This document shows positions 12,700 to 22,539 of a stretch of 64,000 nt of DNA, in pieces. A model generated the notes under the pieces. The model was not told the DNA's origin. It ran no database searches and saw only the letters and a list, made by a program, of their open reading frames with translations. The position numbers and the translations under genes were made by a program. The stretch comes from Zanthoxylum bungeanum (Eukaryota > Streptophyta > Magnoliopsida > Sapindales > Rutaceae), in the NCBI GenBank assembly GCA_019454045.1, contig SKCR01018446.1, positions 186,001 through 250,000 of the forward strand, in the 5' to 3' direction. Position 1 is the stretch's first letter, and each line of letters begins with the position of its first letter.

Positions 12700-12931
12700 C
12701 TGATATCTTTCCCGCGGTATACTCAGCCATGTTATCAAAAATATGGATTTCTTCGCTCACCCTATTCGGGGGTTCCTCATATCTTCCATCCTCGTTGTTT
12801 TTGGTTCCCACTGTGCGGGGCACTGTCAGATTGGCCGCAGCGTTGGTCAAAGCTTGTAGTTGCTCGGTAATTTTAGTGATGTTGGCCTCTAATTGATCCA
12901 TGCGGGAACCTTCACTGTTTGACGCATCCAT
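12700..12931 (-). pseudogene. N-terminal fragment of T4 gag
   Basis: The start codon is at 12929-12931, just after the conserved pre-gag leader stretch. The frame stays open for 77 codons until the C2 LTR begins; the open frame to 12677 reads into that LTR. The first 40 or so residues form a heptad-like, probably coiled-coil stretch (MDQLEANITKITEQLQ) followed by an acidic linker. The same N-terminus is seen in T3 (28537) and T5 (35189), so it is the family's gag start. The capsid and zinc knuckle are displaced by C2. Confidence 0.75.
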
Positions 12932-14082
12932 GCTTGCTAACCTCTTCTTGACAAGTCTTCATTCTTCTCTAACCCAACAGATATCTATGATGGCTTTTAA
13001 GACAAGGGGTCAGCATGATGCGTATATGCATGTGAGGCATGAGATGCATGAGATGTATATGGTTATCAAAACAGCATATACCCTTCCGACCTTATTCCTC
13101 CCACACTCATGGTAAGTCCATTTCTGCCTTAGGTTTGACTCATTTCATGCACCAATGTGGGGTACACAAAATCATTCTCTCCTACGCTACAAGGTTGAAC
13201 CTTGGCTACCTCAGTCCCTTTTCATCAGTAAAAGAAAAGACCGCCCATTTACAAGATTGACTAAGCCTATTGTGGGGATCATGCCATTGTCTAAAAATGA
13301 GGAATTAGGCCCTCGGTAATCACGGTTGTGGTGGAGATGGACTTGGAGATATCCAAAAGTATACAAATATGCATAACAAGGCGTACCCTTCCTAGATGAA
13401 AGCTAGTGCGGATATCGGACTCATGCATTTAGCATATTTGGATCATGTTTGGACCTTCTAAGCCCATCAAGGTTTTCATACAAGTTGCCCTGATATCATT
13501 TTAAAGCGTTTAATCAGATTATCGCGAGGTGTAAACTTGTCCCAGTTGAAAAGGCCCAACATGTTTACACTTTTGCGATAAGATGGCTAAATAACTTCAA
13601 ATGATATGGGGCCCAAACACAAGGTGGCCCATCGTTACTTTGAAAACTTTTAATCCAATCATCATAAGATATAAACTCATCCCAGTTGAAGTGGCCCATC
13701 AAGTTCGTATCTTATGATGAGAAACCCAAATAGATCCAAATGATAATGAGTCCAAACACAAGTATAGGGGTAGCTTCTATAGGACACATGACTATGGTTC
13801 ACATGTGGGCTTACAAGGGTATGGGTAAGGCTCTCATTGGTGAAGGATTGCACACAACTAGATCTCTCCACTCAAGGGTTCGAATGACCAAGTGAGCATG
13901 CCTTTTTTATACTAGCCAACAAGTGATGGTTATCATCACATAACGATCCGCCGCCTTGAGTGAAAACGACTTCACGATACATGGCGCCATCGGGGGTAAG
14001 AAGGGTAAGCAAAATATATGAGACTTGGTTAACCAAATCCAAAGCCACGGACACTACGAGGCATTATTTCTGGGCCGATTAT
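12932..14082 (-). other. T4 leader, non-coding, two hairpins
   Basis: It holds hairpins at 13519-13581 (outer stem TTATCGC/GCGATAA, inner stem GTGTAAAC/GTTTACAC) and 13661-13718 (outer arms ATCATAAGATA/TATCTTATGAT). Both have a loop of the form CCCAGTTGAA..GGCCCA in plus-strand text. No coding region is visible. Confidence 0.75.
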
Positions 14083-14103
14083 CTATCCCTAGTGGAGTTT
14101 CCA
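14083..14103 (-). other. Degenerate primer-binding site of T4
   Basis: The minus strand reads TGGAAACTCCACTAGGGATAG, a mutated form of the tRNA-Arg primer site seen in T1 and T5, two bases from the LTR end. Confidence 0.7.
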
Positions 14104-14105
14104 TC

Positions 14106-15065
14106 TGTAGGAGCAAAGTGGGGTTTACCGCTATGCCTATGATGTTCGGCGTCCACGACACTATTGGGCTCGCAGCCCATAGAGAGTACGGATTAGCCCG
14201 CGATGGACTAAACCGGAGAATAAAAGAGTCGTTACCTAGTGTGAACTGGGAAAGATTTAAGGCTGTACTCACCACTCGCAAGGGAAGACCTCAAACCGTT
14301 GGGTTCGAAATGGTCCCTTACTTATACCAGTATAATGGACGGGTTCACACAATGGTATAGCCAAGTCTTAATGCAAATCATGCATAAAAGCGAATAAAAA
14401 TGTAATAACATACCCAACCAAAATAATAATCACAATAACGTAGTTCCAAAAGCACATTAAATTAAGAAATACGAGATGCGATCACGAAAATTATAATAAA
14501 TAATCAAAAGCAGGAAAAACGTCAATAAATACATAGCAAACAAAAAAAAGGTTAATTACGCATATACGAGTATTTCCCGAGTGGCACGTGGAGTTGTATC
14601 CCAAGTATAGACCGCATGACTGTCCATTCGGATTCGGCTACGGAATTTACTTCTGGGTTACCATTCGATATACCACAAGGGATAATAACACACATAATCA
14701 TCAATGTAATGTAAACAGACATAAAAATAGACGCGAAATATTATAACGATGCATATACGACTAATCATCAACATGAACAAACATAAACAAAATACATGCG
14801 AAATAATTAAATAACAATAAAAGTGACTAAATAGATAAAAAAGATGAATAACCAAGGCCGGGGCTGATGAACCGAGGCTGTGGTTTGAAGCAGAGGCTTG
14901 ACTGAGTGAATCCGAGGTGGGCTAGTGAGTCCGAATCTGATGAGGGGCTAATTTTAGAGGTTTTCCTTCCTTCCAGCATTCATTTTTCGCAACTTCCGTA
15001 ACTTTTCAGGTAGTGCCTCCATACGAGGCTTATTATCTGGCTTATGCAAAAATGCAATGTCTACA
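14106..15065 (-). repeat. 5' LTR of T4 (short form)
   Basis: The sense-strand start TGTAGACATTGCATTTTTGC is at 15065 and the end at 14106. It shares with other T LTRs the U5 segments around 14230-14330 and 14570-14690, but lacks most of the length, so it is either a short subfamily or internally deleted. Confidence 0.8.
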
Positions 15066-15205
15066 GCAACTGTATCAGAACCAATCACTCTATGGTGATT
15101 TATGTCTTTACCATATAATAAAATAATTCATATTATAGAAACTGTTTATTTTATTCATTAATAAAATATATACAAGAGTATTTACAGGGAAATAAATAAG
15201 AAATT

Positions 15206-15224
15206 GGCGCTCAGAGCGCCAACC
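15206..15224 (+). repeat. 19-bp palindrome, copy 1
   Basis: Perfect 9-nt arms TTGGCGCTC and GAGCGCCAA around one base. A decayed second copy is at 16731-16749. Confidence 0.8.
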
Positions 15225-16730
15225 CTAACATGAAGCTCTCTAAAAATGGTGGAAACTTGGCCAACAACTTAATGAAAGAGAAAATAATTTTTCTTTTAAT
15301 ATATTACTATGGCCGAAATTGGGGGATGGGTATTTTGGTCTTTTTTTAAATTTTATCATTTAATCAATATAAAGAATCCAAATTAGACTTAGCCATTCTT
15401 CAAGTAAATGATGACATTAGATATTTTATTGTTAATTATTTAATTATTTAAAAAGAAAATAACTAAATAATTAATTAATATAAATCTCTATACATGTATT
15501 TTTATTTACATTAAATAACAAAATACATGTATTAATGACATGTGTCAAAATCTCATTTGACAATTAATTAATATGTATCAAATCAAATTTTGTATCAAAT
15601 ATAAATACACATTAATTATTGATTGATCAAAATGCCTCTATGCATGTTTTTTTTTTTCGTTTAAACCGTTTAAACGATTCGAATTAACTCATTTAATCCG
15701 ATAAAATATTATGAATAATCTGTATTATTTATAACGTGTAGCCCAAGTTCTCAACGAGTACACTTCATATGGTGGGACTCCTTAAGTTTAGATTTATCTG
15801 TCATAAAAACAAATTTCGTGTCCATAAATTACCCACTCGTAAATTATGACGACCACAGATAATCTCGCTAAACTATGCAAGTCGAGGTCGTTGCATACAT
15901 ATAATCTTTATGTCACAGACTATCAATATTATACCAAGGATATAGATGGGAACGTGAAATCCCTAAGGTATAATATAGTCGACTTTCAAATTTACGATCT
16001 CTATATAACACTCGGAACTAGCTTCCGAAGTATACCATGACCGTGGATTTACTAGATCGCAAATACATACATGATACATATTCCCTATACACATGACTGA
16101 CAGATTCTATATGATACTCACAGGATATCTAGAGCATTAGTCCACACTCAGCGAGCAGACGGAGGTTTGGTCTAAATACATCGGTGACGTGATTGCCATT
16201 AAAGTGTGGAGGATGTCTCATATATCCTTAGTGGTATCTCAAGCCGAATGACCACTATGCTAATCGACTCAAGAAGATTCATATTGACGTTAGTGTACTA
16301 TATATTAAGAAATCTTCGGTAAGTCATTCAGTGTTTATCAAATAAAAACCTACACGTCTATACGAGTCTCCCGAGACTCATGGTTCATTGGGATAAACCA
16401 TCGGACCAAGTCACGATAGACAACATGTACTGGTCTCAGTAGATTTTACTAACCGGCCCGTGTTAGTAAATTTTGACCAGAAACTTTATTTGAGAATATA
16501 CAACTTATAGTGAAACTTCCCAATGTCAATTACAATAACGTTGTAACTGCACACTACGTTGTAAATCCTGGGGTCTTTGTCTATTATATACATATCACTA
16601 AATCAGATTAGTTTCAATCTAATCATAATTAGATCGAATACGTATATAAAAAAGAGGTGTAACCATATATAAGTAATATTATGGAAACATGAATTGTTCG
16701 TAATCATGAATCGGACATAATACGATCGGA

Positions 16731-16749
16731 TTGGCGCTCCAAGCACCAA
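16731..16749 (+). repeat. 19-bp palindrome, copy 2 (decayed)
   Basis: TTGGCGCTC then AAGCACCAA. The right arm differs from copy 1 by two G-to-A changes, the direction expected from deamination of methylated cytosine on the other strand. Confidence 0.7.
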
Positions 16750-16765
16750 CCCGAACAATTCTCCC

Positions 16766-16940
16766 TGTAGACATTGCATTTTTACATGAAGCCCAATGAT
16801 GAGCCTCGTATGGAGGCACTACCTGAAAAGTTATGGAAGTCGCGAGAAACGATTGTCGGAAGGAAAATCTCCCAAAATTAGCACCCTATTGGATTTGGAC
16901 TCTCTAACCTGCCGCTGATTTGCTCAGCCGCTGTTTCAAA
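16766..16940 (+). repeat. T3 5' LTR remnant (first ~175 bp)
   Basis: It begins TGTAGACATTGCATTTTTAC and matches the T4 LTR start closely. At about 16940 it jumps to leader sequence near a repeated AAAAAAGGTGC, so the rest of the LTR and the primer site have been deleted. Confidence 0.75.
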
Positions 16941-17243
16941 AAAGGTGCCTTATGGTATAAAAAAGGTGCGCTCATTTGGTCGCTCGAACCCTTGAGTGGG
17001 GAGACCTAATTGTGAGCAACCCTTCATCGGCGGGAGCCTTTATCCATACCCTTGTAAGCCCACATATGAACTATATTATATGTCCTCTAGAAGTTACCCA
17101 TATGCTTGTGTTTGGGACCATTATCATTTGGATCCATTTGGACCTCTCGTCATAGGATACGAACTTGTTGGGCCATTTAAACTGGGACAAGTTTATATCT
17201 TATGACCATTGGGCCAAAAGTTTTCAAAATGACGATGGACCAC
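16941..17243 (+). other. T3 leader, first part, with one hairpin
   Basis: It matches the leaders of T2 (about 18.8-19.1 kb) and T5 (about 34.4-34.7 kb). The hairpin at 17149-17206 pairs 19 of 20 positions, two of them G-U. The last five bases, ACCAC (17239-17243), are the left target duplication of T2. Confidence 0.8.
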
Positions 17244-17280
17244 TGTAGGACACAGAAATCGGTGACGCTGTTCCAGGCTC
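17244..17280 (-). repeat. Inverted copy of the U5 terminus at the T2 5' end
   Basis: The segment starts TGTAGGACACAGAAATCGG and is the reverse complement of the 3' LTR end (27816-27852), with a few mismatches. It directly abuts the target duplication. Confidence 0.85.
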
Positions 17281-18410
17281 CTTAAACTGCCGCACACTGC
17301 CCAGTTTCACTGCCCACTTTGTCGCAGATTTAACCCTTGAAAACTCCCCCTGAACAGTCCAAAAACTGCCCAAAACAGTGACAAAAACCGCTCCCCTAAC
17401 CCTTCCAAAACCGCAGCCCAAACCAGTCCAAATAACCCAAAAAATAGTCCCCTAATTACCAAAAAATAGTGACCAGAAAACACAACACAAACAGCAGCGA
17501 AACGGAGTGAAAACAGCAGCCCAAACAGCGAAACAGCGAGGAAAAATGTTGGATTAGTGAACCAGGAAAGTTACAGAATATCAACCCTTCCGACGGCCAT
17601 GTAACGCGCTTTCGAGAGACGAAAAAAGAGGTTAGACCTGAGGGCACCTTCTTTATTTATTATTCTTCGTTTTTTTTATTTATTTTAATATATTATAGCA
17701 TGAGAGTCGTTTGTTGATGCATGATGTGAATTCCGGGTGAATGAAATGTGTGTTCTCTTTTGTGGTATATCGGATGGAAACCCGGACGTAAATTCCGTAG
17801 CCGAATCTGAATGGACGGTTGTGCGATTTGCACTCGGGATACAATGCCACCTACTACTTAAGAGACACACATATTTCGTTTCATCCAAACATGTATGCGA
17901 GCATGATTTAGTCTAGTATGTTATTTATTTTTTAGCATGATTTAGTTGTTTATTTTTAAGCATGAGTAGTTATTTGTTTTGCGTTTGGGATTTGCATTAG
18001 GTTTATGTTGTTGTTTGCTTTTCGCATTATATAATTGAAATATTTTCATGAGATTGTCGTGTGTTGTCGTGTGTTATGAGGACTTACTTTCCAAGCATGC
18101 AAACTTAGACATAGGATTTATCTTTATGAACATGAACTAGATATAGGTTGTTCTTGAGCATGTTGTGTAGATTCGGTTAAGATATTGCACAAATCACATT
18201 ATTACAAGTGGCATAAGTAAGGGACCATTCCGAACCCAACAGGTTGAGGTCTTCCCTTGCGAGGGGTGAGTGCGGCTTAAATCTTTATCCCGGTTCACAC
18301 CGGGTGGCGACTCCATGTTATTTCTCCGATTTAGTTCCCCGTGAGCTATTCCGTACTCCCAACTAGGCCGCGAGCCTAGAACAGCAGATCGCCGATTTCT
18401 GTGTCCTACA
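17244..18410 (+). repeat. 5' LTR of T2, rearranged start
   Basis: From 17281 on it aligns with the last ~1.15 kb of the 3' LTR (from about 26718). The first ~1 kb of a normal LTR, including the TATA region, is missing. In its place is a 37-bp inverted copy of the LTR's own 3' end. Confidence 0.85.
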
Positions 18411-18413
18411 GTC

Positions 18414-18434
18414 TGGAGACTCTTCTGGGGATAG
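18414..18434 (+). other. Primer-binding site of T2 (mutated)
   Basis: It reads TGGAGACTCTTCTGGGGATAG three bases after the LTR end CCTACA. It differs at a few positions from the T5 site, so it is a decayed tRNA-Arg site. Confidence 0.8.
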
Positions 18435-19429
18435 AGAATTGGCCCCGAAATAAGTCTTGTAGTGGTTATGATTTTTGCTTTAGTTAACCGTGTCTGTTGT
18501 GGGTTAAAGGGGTTTAATCAAAGGCATTATTAAAGCTTGGTAATGGCTTGGTGTCTTCCTTCATTCACTACCTTTCTATAACGAAAAGCTGTGAAGGCAC
18601 CTAGATAATCATGTACTCGTAGCTTACTGTGATTGACTAATTTGGAGGACTCATTGTTTATTCCTCTCACCAAGCGATAAGAGCCTAAGAGGCTAGGGTA
18701 TTTAAGAGAGTTCGCTCCACCCTCCCTCGGGGGAATCTACAACGGGAAATCCTTTTGACAGTCAGTCACGCACCATAACTCGTTGGCACGTACCTTAAGG
18801 TATAAAAAAGCTGCTCTCACTTGGTCGCTCGGACCATTGAGTGGGGAGACCTAGTTGTGGGTAACCCTTCGTCGACGAGAGCCTTTGTCTATACCCCTAT
18901 AAACCCGTATATGAACTGTAGTCGTAGGACCAATAGAAACTATTCCTTTATACTTGCATTTAGGACCATCGTCATTTGGATTCAGTTGGACTTTTTGTCA
19001 TGAGGTATGGGCTTGTTGAGCCATTTAAACTGGGACGAGTCCGTGCTTTATGAAAATTGGGCCAAAAGCTTCTGAAATACCAATGGGCCATCTTGTGTTT
19101 AGGCCTTTTATCATTTGAATTGTTTAGCCATGTTATCGCAAAAGTGTAAACCTGTTGGGCCTTTTCAACTGGGACAAGTTTGCACCGCGCAATAGTATGA
19201 TTGAATGCTTTAAAATGATAATGGGCTGACTTATATATTTCATGTATCGCACGCATCTCATGCATGCATGCATCATGTTAACCCCGTGTCTTAAAAGCCA
19301 TAAGAGATATCCGTTGGGTTAGAGAAAAAAAAAGATTTGTCAATAAGAGTTTAGCAAACATGGATATCGGGAAAATGAAGTCGAGAAATAGAAAACTTTT
19401 ACGGCAAGGATAGAAAGACCATGGTAGGC
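18435..19429 (+). other. T2 leader with two hairpins
   Basis: The hairpins are at 18997-19054 (loop TGAGCCATTTAAACTGGG) and about 19130-19195 (loop TGGGCCTTTTCAACTGGG). The conserved pre-gag stretch lies at about 19290-19325, followed by an ATG at about 19360 with only 17 codons. Confidence 0.75.
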
Positions 19430-19458
19430 CAAAAAAAAGGAGAAAAAAAAAAGAAAAG

Positions 19459-19489
<31 letters not shown>

Positions 19490-19555
19490 AAAGAAAAAAA
19501 AAAAGAGAGAAAAAGAAAAAAAAAGATAGAAAAGAAAAAAAAAAAAAAAAATTGT
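19430..19555 (+). repeat. Long A/G-only tract
   Basis: About 120 bases with almost no pyrimidines, mainly runs of A with single or double G. Shorter tracts lie at 19960-20020 here and at 36420-36460, 36915-36965 and 37060-37110 in T5, so an A/G-rich internal region belongs to this subgroup. Confidence 0.85.
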
Positions 19556-20699
19556 TTGTTTTTAGTCATTAATAGTTAGGCATAAGTCTAATGATGAAAT
19601 CGTTTGCTTTAGGATGAAATCTTAGAAACGATAAACTCTTGATGTGCTTTTATCTGATACTTTGAGTGATTGATCTATGTTAGACTCGTAAGCACTTCAC
19701 TATAAGTTCTTAGCGGTGAGAACCTGAGTAGTTGGCAAGGTGACTAGTTGAAGAAATTGTAGGTCGGTGAATGACCATTTGCTTAGATGTCTATCTTGAT
19801 TTGCTTATGTTATGAAGTGTGGTATGGTTGAAAATGAAAGAAAAGTCTCTAAAGAAAAGAATTGAACCACCTATAACCGATAAGCGTGAAGCTACCCATG
19901 GGCGAGTATTAGGACCACCATGAGGAGAAATGCTACCTTAAAGGGTAGGTGTATTGAAAAAAAAAGAAAAGAAAAAAAAGAAGTTCAAAATGAAAAGAAA
20001 AAAGAAAGAGAAAGAAAACCATACCACATTGAGCACAGAAAAGCAACTGCAGGCATAATTGAGACATCTAGGTTGGTTTGACCCATCGATCCCATTTTTT
20101 AGACGAAATCATTGAGTTGGCTCACCTGGGGATAAATCTGTAAATGAACCTTTGCACACACACACTTTGAGTCTGGCTTAGATCATTTATTCAAAGACTT
20201 GGATTTGAGTGCGTTGAATGTTTTGAAGGTTCTCTAGTTTCATTACTGAGCATTCTATGAGGGAAATAATATGTGTAACTATTGGGACTATTTAGTAGAA
20301 TGTGATATAGTATGATGATATGGAATGCCACATCACGTGGTTCACCTTGACCTATTACAAGTAGTGAAGAGCAGAAAGATAAATCAAGACTGGGGGCGAC
20401 TAGTCTACCACCCCGAGAATAAGGGAAACAACTAGATCTTGAGCCATGAGACAAAAGAGAACCAACCAATCACTAGAAGAGAACTGGCAGAAGGAAAATG
20501 CAAGCAGACCCAGGGGCGACCAAAGACTTTTGTAAGCAAGAAGCACCGAAGAGCACAAGGAAGACCTAACCCATCGGAATAGGAAACACATTCATGCATG
20601 CATACATACACGTCATATAGACACAATCTTTGTCTTGTTTTTGTTCACAGGTTTAAAAAAAAAGAAAAAGAAAGAGAAAGCGGCAAATGTAAGTCAACC
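19556..20699 (+). other. T2 non-coding middle, homologous to T5
   Basis: It aligns loosely with T5 at about 36640-37440. One 92-bp part (19861-19952) is nearly identical between the two. I find no continuing reading frame shared by T2 and T5. Confidence 0.65.
19861..19952 (+). other. 92-bp highly conserved block (T2 copy)
   Basis: It differs from 36967-37058 at three positions, while flanking sequence is much more diverged and gapped. It contains the palindrome CCCATGGG and a short stem CTACC/GGTAG. Neither strand gives a shared open frame across it, so a cis-acting RNA or DNA role is more likely than coding. Confidence 0.7.
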
Positions 20700-21235
20700 A
20701 GAATCAGCAACACATTAGTAGCAGTTTAGGAATGAATCCCAGGGTCGAGGCCCACATCAGTCAGAGTTTTGGAATGAATCTTAGGGTCGAGGCCCATATC
20801 ATCAGAGTTTTGGAATGAATCTGGGAATGAATCCTAAGGTCGAGGCCCACATCGTCAGAGTTTTGGAATGAATCCCAGGGTCGAGGCCCACATCAGTCAA
20901 AGTTTTGGAATGAATACGGGAATGCATCCTAGGGTCGAGGCCCATATCATCAAAGTTTTGGAATGAATCCCGGGGTCGAGGCCCATATTGTCAGAGTTTT
21001 GGAATGAATCCGGGAATGAATCCCAGGGTTGAGGCCTACATTAGTTTGGGGCGAGGCCTACATTAGTGTCAGTCTGTGGGCGAGGCCCACATTAGTATCA
21101 GTTTGGGGCGAGGCCCACATCAGTGTCAGTCTGGGGGCGAGGCCCACATCAGAATCAGTCTGGGGGTGAGGCCCACATCAGTATCAGTTTTGAGGGCGAG
21201 GCCCATATCAGTATCAGTTTGATGGTCGAGAACCC
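20700..21235 (+). repeat. T2 tandem array A (about 60- and 30-bp units)
   Basis: First, units of TTTTGGAATGAATCCCAGGG plus TCGAGGCCCACATC; then shorter units of GGGCGAGGCCCACATCAGTA plus TCAGTTT. These are the sense-strand equivalents of T1 array 2. Confidence 0.85.
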
Positions 21236-21870
21236 ACTACATCATCAGTTTGAGAGCGAGGCCCACATTGTTAGTGGTATTGGGATGTGTCCTAGGGTCG
21301 AAGGCCCCCGTTGTCGGTTGCAGCTCCGGGATGCGTCCCAGGGTCGAGGGCCCACTGCATCATTAGTTGTAGTTCCAAGATGCGTCCCAGGGTCGAGGAC
21401 CCACTACATCATCAGTTTGAGGGTGAGGCCCACATTGTCAGCGGTATTGGGATGCGTCCCAAGGTCGAGGGCCCCCGTTGTCGGTTGCAGTTCTCGGATG
21501 CGTCCCAGGGTCAAGGGCCCACTGTATCATCAGTTGTAGTTCTGAGATGCGTCACAGGGTCAAGGACCCACTACATCATCAGTTTGAGGGTGAGGCCCAC
21601 ATTGTCAGCAGTATTGGGATGCGTCCCAAGGTCGAGGGCCCCCATTGTCTGTTGCAGTTCCGGGATGCGTCCCAGGGTCGAGGGCCCACTGCATCATCAG
21701 TTGTAGTTTCAGGATGCGTCCCAAGGTTGAGGACCTACTACATCATCAGTTTGAGGGTGAGGCCCACATTGTTAGCGGTATTGGGATGCGTCCCAGGGTC
21801 GAGGCGCCCCTGTTGTCAGTTGCAGTTCTGGGATGTGGCCCAGGGTCGAGGGCCCACTGCATCATCAGCA
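21236..21870 (+). repeat. T2 tandem array B (167-bp higher-order unit)
   Basis: The word TATTGGGATG recurs at a regular 167-bp spacing (about 21276, 21443, 21610, 21777). Each unit joins two or three sub-blocks ending GATGCGTCCCAGGGTCGAGG. Overlapping plus-strand frames (21123-21918) result from the repeat. Confidence 0.85.
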
Positions 21871-22539
21871 CAGTTTGAGAATGAACAAGCCAGGAATGTC
21901 ACTCCGAGAATGGAGTAAGGTTCGGGAATGAACAAAGCCGAGAATGGCACTCCGAGAATGGAGCACGGTTCAGGAATGAACAAGCCGGGAATGGCACTCC
22001 GAGAATGGAGCAATGTTCGGGAATGGACCACATCACAGTAACGGTTCGGGAATAGACCACTCAAACTAACGGTTCGGTAATGGACCACCTCACACAGTAA
22101 CGGTTCGGGAATGGACCACCTCACAGCATGGTTCGAGAACGAACCATCACATCATTAGTAGCAGTCTTGCCGGGTATGGCACTCTGGGGGTGAGGCCCAC
22201 ATCATTATTAGTGTCGCCGGGTATGGCACTCTAGGGGCGAGGCCCACATCATTATCAGTATCAGTCTTGCCGGGTATGGCACGCTGGGGGCGAGGCCCAC
22301 ACCATTATCAGTATCAGTCTTGCCGGGTATGGCACTCTGGGAGCGAGGCCCATATTAGCATCAGTACCAGTCTTGCCGAGTATGCCACTCTGGGGGCGAG
22401 GCCCACATCACTATCAGTATTAGTTTTGCCGAGTATGACACTCCGGGTATAGGGACATCATTATCAGTTTTCCCGGGTATGGCACTCCGGGTATGGAGAC
22501 ACATCATCACTTTTGCAGGTACGGCACTCCGGGTATGGA
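21871..22539 (+). repeat. T2 tandem array C (mixed, about 45-60 bp units)
   Basis: Early units carry ACGGTTCGGGAATGGACCAC; later ones carry CTTGCCGGGTATGGCACTCT followed by GGGGGCGAGGCCCACATCAT. It bridges the GGCGAGGCCC repeats and the TTCGAGAATG repeats. Confidence 0.8.

Larger units (their letters stand above)
12700..15065 (-). mobile_element. T4: Tat/Ogre-like element, 3' part beyond the C2 insertion
   Basis: Minus-strand order: LTR (14106-15065), degenerate tRNA-Arg primer site (14083-14103), leader with two hairpins, and the start of gag, which C2 cuts at 12699. The LTR is short (960 bp) and begins TGTAGACATTGC, the same subfamily as the T3 remnant at 16766. Decay of the primer site and LTR shows that T4 is old. 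Confidence 0.85.
15066..16765 (+). other. AT-rich stretch of unknown origin between T4 and T3
   Basis: This 1.7-kb stretch lies between two T LTRs that face away from each other on opposite strands. It matches nothing else in the window. A 19-bp palindrome-like word occurs near both ends (15206 and 16731). A weak copia primer-like word, TGTATCAGAACC, is at 15071-15082. A 64-codon frame at 15846-16040 matches no family. It may be an old solo LTR or the original locus. Strand is nominal. Confidence 0.5.

Noticed and set aside
15071..15082. Copia-like primer site TGTATCAGAACC
   Set aside because: One base shorter than and different from TGGTATCAGAGCC, and no copia LTR end lies next to it.
14106..16940. 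T4 and T3 as the two LTRs of one element
   Set aside because: They are on opposite strands, each followed by its own leader, so they are separate insertions or an inverted arrangement.
21123..21918. Plus-strand frames of 131-146 codons
   Set aside because: Products of the 167-bp T2 repeat, overlapping in different phases.
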